A stretch of 7,487 nt of DNA from Rhodospirillales bacterium (lineage in GTDB: Bacteria; Pseudomonadota; Alphaproteobacteria; Micavibrionales; UBA2020): positions 1 to 7,487 of the forward strand of contig JAHFPI010000077.1 in assembly GCA_023266795.1 (NCBI GenBank). The letters run 5' to 3'. Position 1 is the stretch's first letter; the number at the start of each line of letters is the position of its first letter. Below, one piece after another: positions 1-5,960 of the stretch. The notes under the pieces were generated by a model. The model was not told where the DNA came from, did no database searches, and worked only from the letters and a program-made list of their open reading frames with translations. The position numbers were made by a program, and so were the translations under genes.

Positions 1-482
1 ATCAGCTGGTAGTTTGAAATGCGGAAATTGTGGAAGCGCCCGAGGCCCGTCCGGTTGTCCATGATGAAGCCCAGCAGCACCCAGCCCTGCGGATTGAGGA
101 TTTCGGCTTCCGTCAGCTGCGCTGAATCGATCTTGTTGGCTGCGTCCATGAGCTCTTTCGAGATATTCGGGAATTTCGCCGCGCCGCCGAAGTGCTTGTA
201 AACGACATGCGCCGCCGAAGGGGCCGTCGGGTCGTTCACCAGATTTTTGGCGGGGGCGGTGCGTTCGGTCTCGCTCGCGTGATGGTCGAAGACCATGTGG
301 GCGTTCGGATGATAGGGCAGGTTGGTGGTGATGTCGCGGGAAGTGACTTCGATCGTGCCGTCCTGCATGTCCTTGGGGTGGACGAACTTGATCTCCTCCA
401 CCAAGCCGACTTCTTTCAGAAGAGCCGCGCATACAATCCCGTCAAGGTCGCTGCGTGTGATTACCCGGTATTTCTCGGTCAT
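1..482 (-). CDS. DHH-family phosphoesterase (annotated in relatives as exopolyphosphatase), N-terminal part, runs off left edge
   Basis: The minus strand is open from ATG at 482 to the window edge, giving 160 residues that begin MTEKYRVITRSDLDGIVCAA. The N-terminal DHH motifs are visible: SDLDG (residues 11-15, metal-binding D12 and D14), an acidic residue near D50 in a DITTN segment (motif II), the signature FDHH (65-68) and a later Asp in NKIDSAQ (D119, motif IV). These proteins are Mn2+-dependent cytoplasmic phosphodiesterases or phosphatases acting on short oligonucleotides, cyclic-dinucleotide products, pAp or polyphosphate; the substrate cannot be told from this part. The C-terminal DHHA1 substrate-binding domain would lie outside the window. 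An AAGGTG Shine-Dalgarno precedes the ATG. The gene is divergent from the glutamine synthetase-family gene. The family call is secure; the name exopolyphosphatase is only a customary label. Confidence 0.85.
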   Translation of the reverse strand, partial: MTEKYRVITRSDLDGIVCAALLKEVGLVEEIKFVHPKDMQDGTIEVTSRDITTNLPYHPNAHMVFDHHASETERTAPAKNLVNDPTAPSAAHVVYKHFGGAAKFPNISKELMDAANKIDSAQLTEAEILNPQGWVLLGFIMDNRTGLGRFHNFRISNYQL

Positions 483-670
483 GCTGACACCTTTCTAAAA
501 AAACAGATCACATCGTAGACGATACCACATTGCCTGCGGAACAGAAATAGGCTGCCTTTTCCATGCCCTTGGCAATGTTACGGAATACCCTTTTATCGCG
601 GTTGATTTCCCCTTGGGGCGCGTTTAAAGTCACCGAGAGCCTGTTGGGGCGCAGCATAAATGGTTGAGCA
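483..670. promoter_or_regulatory. Divergent intergenic region between DHH phosphoesterase and glutamine synthetase-like gene
   Basis: This 188-bp gap must hold promoters for both divergent genes, but none is convincing. On the plus strand TTGGCA (569-574) is a good -35 match without a good -10 at 16-18 bp. TTGATT (602-607) with TTTAAA (623-628) has only a 15-bp spacer. On the minus strand an extended-type TGGTATCGT lies upstream of the DHH gene. Two repeats stand out. ACATTGCC (527-534) and GGCAATGT (571-578) form an 8-bp inverted repeat with 36 bp between the arms. TTGGGGCGC occurs twice (613-621 and 644-652), 31 bp apart, close to three helical turns. Either pair may be an operator. No small gene or RNA is evident. 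Confidence 0.35.
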
Positions 671-2014
671 ATGGACAAGTTAGAAGAGTTTATCCGCGAA
701 CACGAGATAACCGAAGTCGAATGCCTCGTTCCGGACATGTCCGGTATCGCGCGGGGGAAGATTATCCCGGCAGATAAATTATTACGTATATTGCGCGAGC
801 GGGGTATGCCGATCCCTGAGTCCGTTTTTATCCAGACCGTCACGGGGGACTATCCGGAGGGCGAACTCATCAGCCCGTCCATGGGCGATGTTTACATGGT
901 TCCCGACAACAATACCGTGCGCCTCGTGCCGTGGTATCAGGAGCCCACCGCGCAGATTATTTGCGATGCTTATTACGCGGATGATACGCCCGTGCCGTTT
1001 TCCTCGCGTTACCTGCTGCAGAAGATGCTGGCGGAATACGAGAAGCGGGGATGGAAACCGCAGGTCGCGCCGGAACTGGAATTTTATCTTGTCTCCGTCA
1101 ATACCGATCCCGATATACCCCTGCAGCCGCCGGTCGGGCGCTCGGGACGCAAGGAGAGCGGCCGTCAGGCCTACGGCATCGACGCGGTGAACGAATTCGA
1201 CCCGATTTTTGAAGACGTTTACGATTACTGTGAAGAGCAGAATATCGACATCGATACCCTGAGCCATGAGGCGGGCGCGGCGCAGATCGAAGTCAATTTC
1301 AACCACGGCGACGCCCTTGAAGTGGCCGATCAGGCGTTCCTGTTCAAGCGCACGGCGCGGGAAGTGGCCATGCGTCACGGCGTTTATGCAACCTTCATGG
1401 CGCAGCCGATGCAGTCCGAACCCGGCAGCGCCATGCATATCCATCAAAGCATCGTGGACAGCAGAACCGGCAGGAATCTTTTCTCGACAGAGGACGGGCA
1501 GGATACAAAACTTTTCCGGCACTATGTCGGCGGTCTGCAAAGGTACCTGCCCAGCGCCCTGCCGCTGTTCGCGCCGAACATCAATTCATACCGCCGTTTC
1601 GGGCACAAGCAGACGGACAGCCAGATTAACGTGGAGTGGGGGCAGGATAACCGCACCGCCGGATTGCGCGTGCCGGTCTCCAAGCCGGAAAACCGCCGCG
1701 TCGAAAACCGGCTTCCCGGCGCGGACGGCAACCCGTACCTGACCATCGCGGCAACGCTGGCCTGCGGGCTTCTCGGCCTCATGGAGGAAATCGAGCCTAC
1801 CGAACAGATCAAGGGCAGCGCCTATAAGAAAGGCCACAATCTTCCGGTGCATATGTTCGATGCCCTCAAGAAATTCAAGACCTGCAAGCCGCTGCAGGAG
1901 CTTCTCGGCGAACAGTTCATCCGCACGCTGGTCGGCATCAAGGAAACGGAATTCAAGGCCTACAACACCGTCATCAGCTCATGGGAACGCGAGAACCTGC
2001 TGCTGAACGTTTAA
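671..2014 (+). CDS. Glutamine synthetase-family ligase (PuuA / GlnT-like, possible gamma-glutamylpolyamine synthetase)
   Basis: This 447-residue protein has the two-domain glutamine synthetase fold. The beta-grasp N-terminus carries VECLVPDMSGIARGKI (residues 16-31), typical of the PuuA/GlnT branch. The catalytic barrel carries metal ligands in APELEFYL (E135, E137), HEAGAAQIEVNF (E200, E207) and GSAMHIHQS (H256). It also has the glutamate/ammonia-site arginines in NRTAGLRVP and the ATP-site RRVENR with GNPYL. Members ligate glutamate to an amine using ATP: ammonia in true GS, putrescine or other amines in PuuA-like proteins. Against being the housekeeping GlnA are the shorter length, the absence of the NLYxLP adenylylation-loop Tyr (here KGHNLP, 387-392), and replacement of the GSI PGYEAP loop by a KQTDSQ sequence. 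The ATG at 671 has only a weak Shine-Dalgarno (GGTTGAG, very close). No other puu genes are visible nearby. The family is certain; the substrate is open. Confidence 0.9.
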   Translation: MDKLEEFIREHEITEVECLVPDMSGIARGKIIPADKLLRILRERGMPIPESVFIQTVTGDYPEGELISPSMGDVYMVPDNNTVRLVPWYQEPTAQIICDAYYADDTPVPFSSRYLLQKMLAEYEKRGWKPQVAPELEFYLVSVNTDPDIPLQPPVGRSGRKESGRQAYGIDAVNEFDPIFEDVYDYCEEQNIDIDTLSHEAGAAQIEVNFNHGDALEVADQAFLFKRTAREVAMRHGVYATFMAQPMQSEPGSAMHIHQSIVDSRTGRNLFSTEDGQDTKLFRHYVGGLQRYLPSALPLFAPNINSYRRFGHKQTDSQINVEWGQDNRTAGLRVPVSKPENRRVENRLPGADGNPYLTIAATLACGLLGLMEEIEPTEQIKGSAYKKGHNLPVHMFDALKKFKTCKPLQELLGEQFIRTLVGIKETEFKAYNTVISSWERENLLLNV

Positions 2015-2017
2015 TAT

Positions 2018-3943
2018 CTAACCCAGCTCATGCCGTCCGCCGATTTCGACGACCCGGTCGGCGGGGATTTTGTAGTATTCGACGGCACTGGAGGCGTTTT
2101 GCTTCATGGCGGCGAAAATTCTCTCGCGCCAGAGGGCCATTTCGTCGCCGCCGATGGGCACGATGGTTTCCTTGCCGAGATAAAAAGACGCCTGATAGAT
2201 ACTGTCAAAGTCCATGCCGCGCTTCAGGCAGTAGTTGAACGCCTCGGACATATTCGGTTCATCGTTAAAGCCGAAATGAAGCTCCAGCAGATAGAAGTCG
2301 CTTCCGAGCGTATGGATATGGATGCGGTTTTCCAGCGCGACGTGAGGTATTTCCTGAAAAAGAACCGTCAGGAAGATGACCCGTTCATGCAGTATCTTAT
2401 TATGCTTCAGGTTTTGCAGCAGGGCTTCCGGCACCACATTGTGGTAAGGCGTCATGAAAATGGCCGTGCCGGGCACGCGCAGCGGCGGGTTGCGGTGGAT
2501 CTCCTTGATAAATTTTTCGATCGATATTGACCGCTCTGAAAATTTCTTATTCAAAAGCTGCTGCCCGTGCTTCCATGTGGTCAAGGCGGTAAAAATAGTG
2601 ATGGCGAGGGCTACGGGCATGATGCCGCCGGACAGGATTTTGGTAGCCGTCGCGGAAAACAGCACAGTGTCGAGCATGATAAATACGCCGGCGGTGAGGG
2701 CGATAATCCCCCATGACCAGCGCCATTTCAGGCGCATGACGACAGCCACCATCAGGCTCGTAATCAGCATGGCTCCTGTCACCGCCAGACCGTAAGCGGA
2801 AGCCAGCGCCGTTGAAGACGGGAAAATCAGCACGATCAGGATGACAAGGAAAAGGAGCGCCCAGTTGATGAAGGGCATGTAAATCTGCCCTAATTCCTTG
2901 ACGGAGGTATGCAGGATGCGCATACGCGGCAGATAGCCGAGCTGGATGGCCTGCCGCGTAATGGAATAAGCGGCGGAGATAACGGCCTGCGAAGCAATGA
3001 TAGTGGCTGCCGCAGACAGGAACAGCAACGGAACATACATTGATTGCGGCGCTAGCAGATAGAACGGATTTTCAATGGCCTCCGGCTTTACCAACAGCAG
3101 CGCCCCCTGACCAAAATAGTTGAGAAGCAGGCACGGCCAGACAATGGCAAGCCACACATAACGGATAGGGTTTGCCCCGAAATGCCCCATATCCGCATAA
3201 AGCGCTTCAGCACCCGTTACAGCCAGCATCGTCGCCCCCAGCGCCACGAACGAGAGGAGGGGCTTTGCTGCAATAAACTTCAGTGCAAATAACGGGTTGA
3301 CCGCTTGTAAAATTTCAGGCGCACCCAGTATCCCCTTGATGCCAAAGACACCGAGCGTGCCGAACCAGAGGATCATGACGGGGCCGAATAACGCCCCCAT
3401 TTTACTGGTGCCGTATCTCTGGATCGAAAACAGCCCGGCAAGGATGGCGATGGTGGTGGGGATGGTAAACCTTGCCAATGCAGGGGAAATGACCTGCAAA
3501 CCTTCTATGGCGGACAGGACGGAAATGGCAGGCGTAATCACTGCATCGGCGTAGAAAAGGCTCCCGCCTAAAACGCCCGCAACGCCCATCAGGTAAAAAA
3601 GTTTTGGACGCGAACGTGTCAGGCGCAGTACAAGCGCCAGCAGCGCAAGATTGCCTCCTTCGCCCCTGTTATCCGCCCGCAGGATGAACAAAAGGTATTT
3701 TACGGACACAACAATCATCAGCAGCCAGAAGATCATCGACAGGAAACACATCAGGTTTTCAGAGCTCACAGGAAGGCCCGTCTGGGAAAAAGACTCCTTG
3801 AGCGTATAAAGGGGGCTGGTGCCGATGTCGCCGTAAACGACCCCCAGCGCCCCCAGCATCAGGACGGAAAGGGCGCTCTTGGGATGGGCGGCGGGGCGCT
3901 CCTGTGCCAGCTTGCTGTTCAGCTGATCGGATAAACTTTGCAT
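2018..3943 (-). CDS. kup: Kup (Trk D) family low-affinity potassium transporter
   Basis: A 641-residue inner-membrane K+ uptake protein of the KUP/HAK/KT family, thought to couple K+ entry to protons; E. coli Kup is about 620 residues. Family signatures appear in order: GVVYGDIGTSPLYTLKESF (34-52), DNRGEGG (91-97), YADAVITP (131-138), a GAEALYADMGHFG segment (244-256) and the IYMPFINW segment (354-361). About twelve hydrophobic helices fill residues 25-457, followed by a soluble cytoplasmic C-terminal domain (about 460-641). Start: ATG at 3943 has an AAAGGA Shine-Dalgarno 8 nt upstream (TCCTTT on the plus strand, 3952-3957), and the motif GDIGTSP falls at the expected distance. The gene is divergent from the KdpDE-like operon and its stop lies 3 bp from the stop of the convergent glutamine synthetase-like gene. 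Context suggests that its expression is governed by the adjacent two-component system. Confidence 0.96.
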   Translation of the reverse strand: MQSLSDQLNSKLAQERPAAHPKSALSVLMLGALGVVYGDIGTSPLYTLKESFSQTGLPVSSENLMCFLSMIFWLLMIVVSVKYLLFILRADNRGEGGNLALLALVLRLTRSRPKLFYLMGVAGVLGGSLFYADAVITPAISVLSAIEGLQVISPALARFTIPTTIAILAGLFSIQRYGTSKMGALFGPVMILWFGTLGVFGIKGILGAPEILQAVNPLFALKFIAAKPLLSFVALGATMLAVTGAEALYADMGHFGANPIRYVWLAIVWPCLLLNYFGQGALLLVKPEAIENPFYLLAPQSMYVPLLFLSAAATIIASQAVISAAYSITRQAIQLGYLPRMRILHTSVKELGQIYMPFINWALLFLVILIVLIFPSSTALASAYGLAVTGAMLITSLMVAVVMRLKWRWSWGIIALTAGVFIMLDTVLFSATATKILSGGIMPVALAITIFTALTTWKHGQQLLNKKFSERSISIEKFIKEIHRNPPLRVPGTAIFMTPYHNVVPEALLQNLKHNKILHERVIFLTVLFQEIPHVALENRIHIHTLGSDFYLLELHFGFNDEPNMSEAFNYCLKRGMDFDSIYQASFYLGKETIVPIGGDEMALWRERIFAAMKQNASSAVEYYKIPADRVVEIGGRHELG

Positions 3944-3958
3944 GGTCGGTGTCCTTTC

Positions 3959-3986
3959 AGTATTCTGTAGGCCACTTTGCTGTAAA
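3959..3986 (-). promoter_or_regulatory. Possible kup promoter overlapping the proximal half of the T-rich box
   Basis: On the minus strand TTTACA (3981-3986) stands 16 bp from AATACT (3959-3964), a 5/6 and 4/6 match to the sigma-70 consensus. The -35 element coincides with the second half of the KdpE-like repeat, as in activators that contact the polymerase at -35. A weakness is that the predicted transcript start falls in or near the kup Shine-Dalgarno, leaving almost no leader, so the true -10 may lie further upstream. Confidence 0.3.
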
Positions 3987-4002
3987 AAAGGCGTAAAAAA
4001 GC
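3981..4002 (-). promoter_or_regulatory. Candidate KdpE-type operator facing kup
   Basis: Read on the minus strand, two 11-mers stand head to tail: TTTTTTACGCC then TTTTTTACAGC, a direct repeat with 11-bp period differing at two positions. OmpR-family regulators bind direct repeats of about 10-11 bp. From memory, the E. coli KdpE site upstream of kdpFABC is likewise T-rich with TTTAYA half-sites 11 bp apart. It ends 38 bp before the kup start codon. The repeat is directly seen; binding by the neighbouring regulator is inferred. Confidence 0.5.
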
Positions 4003-4024
4003 GCAGGATACTGCCTATCGTGCT

Positions 4025-4046
4025 GTTTTTACGTTCTTTTTTCAGG
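4025..4046 (+). promoter_or_regulatory. Second candidate KdpE-type operator facing the kinase-regulator operon
   Basis: On the plus strand GTTTTTACGTT is followed directly by CTTTTTTCAGG. The half-sites TTTTTACG and TTTTTTCA are in register at 11 bp, a degenerate version of the box at 3981-4002 but in the opposite orientation. It ends 42 bp before the proposed TTG start of the kinase, mirroring the spacing of the first box to kup. A small GCAG-GATA-CTGC palindrome (4003-4014) lies between the boxes. The second half-site is imperfect, so this is weaker than the first. Confidence 0.35.
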
Positions 4047-4088
4047 AGCGTTGGTGTACAAACGAGCGGTATACGGGAGTGTTATGTC

Positions 4089-5165
4089 TTGGGACTGCTG
4101 AACACAAAACTGAACGCTGTTATCCCTTATTTCGGAAGCATGGCCATGACCGTGGCGGCGACCGCGCTTGCCAAGGGGCTGCACTTCATCCTGTCTGCGT
4201 CAGACGTCGTCATGATTTATCTGGCGGTGTCCGTTTTTGTGGCGATTAAATTCGGCAGGGGGCCGTCCGTTTTATTTTCCGTCCTGAGCTGCGCCGCGTT
4301 CAATTTTTTCTTTGTTGAACCCCTGTATACCTTTGAAATGTACAACCGCTCTTCATGGCTGACGCTTCTGGTCATGCTGGTCACCAGCATGGTGATTTCC
4401 GGCCAGGCCATCAGCCTGCGGCGGCAGGAGAGCTCCGTAAGGCAATCCCGCACTGACGCCGAGAATGAAAAGTTGCGTAATCTTCTGCTCAGTTCCGTAT
4501 CGCATGATCTCAGGACGCCGCTGGCCTCCATCACGGGCGCTTCCAGCAGCATCGCGCAGGATGGGGACAAGTTGCCGCGTGAAACGGTGAAAGACCTAGC
4601 GCGATCCATCAATCAGGAAGCAAAACGTCTGGAGCATATCGTTTCCAACCTGCTGGACATCACGAAGATTGAATCGGGCGCTATACTGCTTAACCGGCAG
4701 CCCTATTTTGTTGACGAGCTGATCGGCGCCGCGCTGTCCCATGTGCCGTCATTCTCGATCAGCCACCGCTTTGAAACAAAGGTCGCGGCGGGGCTGCCCC
4801 TTGTGAATGTGGATGGATTTCTCATCGAGCAGGTGCTGATTAATTTGCTGGAAAACGCGGCAAAATATACGCAGGACGGTTCGGTTATTACAGTGCTGGC
4901 CAGCCTGTCGGGCGGCACTGTCGAGATCAGCGTCGTGGATAATGGCCCGGGCATCCCTGCGGGGGACGAGCAAAAAATATTCCAGAAATTCTATACCGGC
5001 CATAAAGAAAAAGGCGGCACGGGGCTGGGGCTTTCCATCTGTGAAGGCATTATAAAAGCGCATCAGGGCAGAATTTGGGCCGGAAATGCCGCTGGCGGCG
5101 GTGCAAAGTTCAGTTTTACCCTTCCGGTCGCGCCTCCTGTACCAGCGGAGGTTTCAGATGACTGA
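4089..5165 (+). CDS. KdpD-like sensor histidine kinase, short form (DUF4118 membrane domain + HisKA + HATPase)
   Basis: Numbered from the proposed TTG start (358 aa). Four hydrophobic helices at about 12-33, 40-54, 60-77 and 90-108 contain the KdpD/DUF4118 signature KFGRGPSVL and FNFFFVEP. A short linker (about 110-130) leads straight to the H box SVSHDLRTPLAS (phospho-acceptor H139), the N box ENAAKY (N256), the G1 box DNGPGIP (284-290) and the G2 box GGTGLGLSI (309-317). It should autophosphorylate and pass phosphate to the regulator encoded immediately downstream. E. coli KdpD is about 894 residues; this protein lacks its N-terminal KdpD/USP-like cytoplasmic part and the GAF domain. Start choice: the frame is open back to ATG 3942, but that overlaps the kup start codon and adds a basic, unconserved segment. 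TTG 4089 has GGGAG (4075-4079) 9 nt upstream. ATG 4140 is an alternative, but it cuts into helix 1. The kinase call is certain; the start is not. Confidence 0.88.
   Translation: MGLLNTKLNAVIPYFGSMAMTVAATALAKGLHFILSASDVVMIYLAVSVFVAIKFGRGPSVLFSVLSCAAFNFFFVEPLYTFEMYNRSSWLTLLVMLVTSMVISGQAISLRRQESSVRQSRTDAENEKLRNLLLSSVSHDLRTPLASITGASSSIAQDGDKLPRETVKDLARSINQEAKRLEHIVSNLLDITKIESGAILLNRQPYFVDELIGAALSHVPSFSISHRFETKVAAGLPLVNVDGFLIEQVLINLLENAAKYTQDGSVITVLASLSGGTVEISVVDNGPGIPAGDEQKIFQKFYTGHKEKGGTGLGLSICEGIIKAHQGRIWAGNAAGGGAKFSFTLPVAPPVPAEVSDD
5147..5151 (+). promoter_or_regulatory. Shine-Dalgarno GGAGG fixing the response-regulator start
   Basis: GGAGG lies 6 nt before ATG 5158, inside the 3' end of the kinase gene. 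It decides for 5158 over an in-frame upstream ATG at 5086, whose extra 24 residues are not conserved in OmpR-family receivers. Confidence 0.85.
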
Positions 5166-5853
5166 CCAGCAGAAGATCGCCGTGCTTGTCATCGAGGACG
5201 AGCCTGAAATCAGGAAGTTCCTGAAGGCCGTGCTGGCATCGAACGGGTTTAATCCCGGCTTTGCCGCAACCGCGCGGGAAGGTCTGGTGCTTCTGAAATC
5301 GCATGTTCCCGAAATCCTCATACTGGATTTGGGGCTGCCGGATATGGACGGCCTTGAAGTTATTAAAAACCTGCGTTCGTGGAGCGGCATTCCTGTCATC
5401 GTTCTTTCGGCCAGAGGGCAGGAGCAGGATAAAATTGCCGCCCTCGAATTGGGCGCGGACGATTATCTGACGAAACCTTTCAGTGCCGGAGAGCTTTTGG
5501 CCAGACTGAAAGCGGCTCTGCGCCGCTCGCAGCAGTCTGTCCTGCAGGCGTCTGTCGTATTCGAGGCCAACGGGCTGTATTTTCATGCGCAGGATCGTGT
5601 TGTGAAAGTGGATGACGTTGAAATTCATTTAACGCCGACAGAATTCAGGCTCTTGGCGCTTCTTGTAAAATATGCGGGGAAGATTGTTACGCACAAGCAG
5701 CTTTTACAGGATGTCTGGGGCAAGAACTCGTCGGAGAATAATCACTACCTGCGTATTTACACCCAGCACCTGCGCCAGAAGCTGGGCGATGATCCCCTGA
5801 AGCCGCGTTTTATCATTACCGAGCCGGGGGTCGGGTATAAACTGAGGATATAA
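5158..5853 (+). CDS. kdpE: KdpE-like response regulator, OmpR/PhoB family
   Basis: A 231-residue cytoplasmic DNA-binding regulator. The receiver domain (about 6-118) shows the acidic pair E13/D14, phospho-acceptor D57 in LILDLGLPDMDG, the switch Ser S84 in VIVLSAR and K106 in YLTKPF. The C-terminal winged helix (about 133-231) shows LTPTEFRLLALLVKYAGKI, the recognition-helix region with NNHYLRIYTQHLRQKL, and the wing ending EPGVGYKLRI; these closely resemble KdpE. The start ATG overlaps the last 8 bp of the kinase gene, so the two are translationally coupled and form a cognate pair. A terminator follows directly. Likely targets are the T-rich repeats upstream of its own operon and of kup, since no kdpFABC is present in the window. 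OmpR-family membership is certain; orthology to KdpE is likely from sequence and partner kinase. Confidence 0.9.
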   Translation: MTDQQKIAVLVIEDEPEIRKFLKAVLASNGFNPGFAATAREGLVLLKSHVPEILILDLGLPDMDGLEVIKNLRSWSGIPVIVLSARGQEQDKIAALELGADDYLTKPFSAGELLARLKAALRRSQQSVLQASVVFEANGLYFHAQDRVVKVDDVEIHLTPTEFRLLALLVKYAGKIVTHKQLLQDVWGKNSSENNHYLRIYTQHLRQKLGDDPLKPRFIITEPGVGYKLRI

Positions 5854-5881
5854 AAAAACCCGCAGACAGCGGGCTTTTTTT
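5852..5881. terminator. Intrinsic terminator after the kinase-regulator operon
   Basis: CCCGC (5859-5863), loop AGACA, GCGGG (5869-5873), then C and seven T (5875-5881); seven A (5852-5858) precede the stem. The flanking A and T runs make it potentially bidirectional, though only the plus-strand operon ends here. The stop codon TAA at 5851-5853 abuts the A-run. Confidence 0.93.
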
Positions 5882-5898
5882 ACGCCTGAAATTCTCCA

Positions 5899-5927
5899 TT
5901 GAAAAGCCTTATGTAATGTAATAGCAT
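5899..5927 (+). promoter_or_regulatory. Candidate sigma-70 promoter for the ankyrin-PEBP gene
   Basis: TTGAAA (5899-5904) and TAGCAT (5922-5927) are separated by 17 bp, matching the consensus at 5/6 and 4/6. The element lies just after the upstream terminator and 34 bp before ATG 5961, the only sensible place for a promoter of this gene. The predicted start falls near 5934, inside the inverted repeat described next. Confidence 0.5.
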
Positions 5928-5928
5928 G

Positions 5929-5949
5929 CCTGTGTTTCATCAACACAGG
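5929..5949. repeat. Perfect 8-bp inverted repeat at the predicted transcription start (operator or leader hairpin)
   Basis: CCTGTGTT (5929-5936) and AACACAGG (5942-5949) are exact reverse complements around a 5-nt TCATC centre. The repeat lies directly downstream of the candidate -10 and ends 11 nt before the ATG. It could be a repressor operator or a hairpin at the 5' end of the mRNA near the ribosome site. It has no T-run, so it is not a terminator. Confidence 0.55.
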
Positions 5950-5960
5950 TAAGAACGGTC

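Noticed and set aside
569..584. TTGGCA segment upstream of the glutamine synthetase-like gene considered as a sigma-54 promoter
   Set aside because: The GG at 571-572 is not followed by GC at the required 10-bp interval (GA is found), so the -12 element is missing.
508..843. Minus-strand frame spanning the intergenic region and the 5' end of the glutamine synthetase-like gene
   Set aside because: No recognised domain and it overlaps a conserved N-terminus antisense; considered a chance frame.
782..1540. Long minus-strand frame (252 codons) opposite the glutamine synthetase-like gene
   Set aside because: Antisense shadow of a clearly conserved coding sequence; its translation shows no recognisable domain and no ribosome site was seen.
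3942..4088. 49-residue N-terminal extension of the kinase from ATG 3942
   Set aside because: It overlaps the divergent kup start and the operator-like repeats, has no ribosome site seen, and its basic sequence does not look like part of DUF4118.
5875..5896. TTTTTTTACGCC after the regulator gene resembles one half of the KdpE-like box
   Set aside because: The T-run belongs to the intrinsic terminator, and no second TTTACA-like half-site occurs 11 bp further on.
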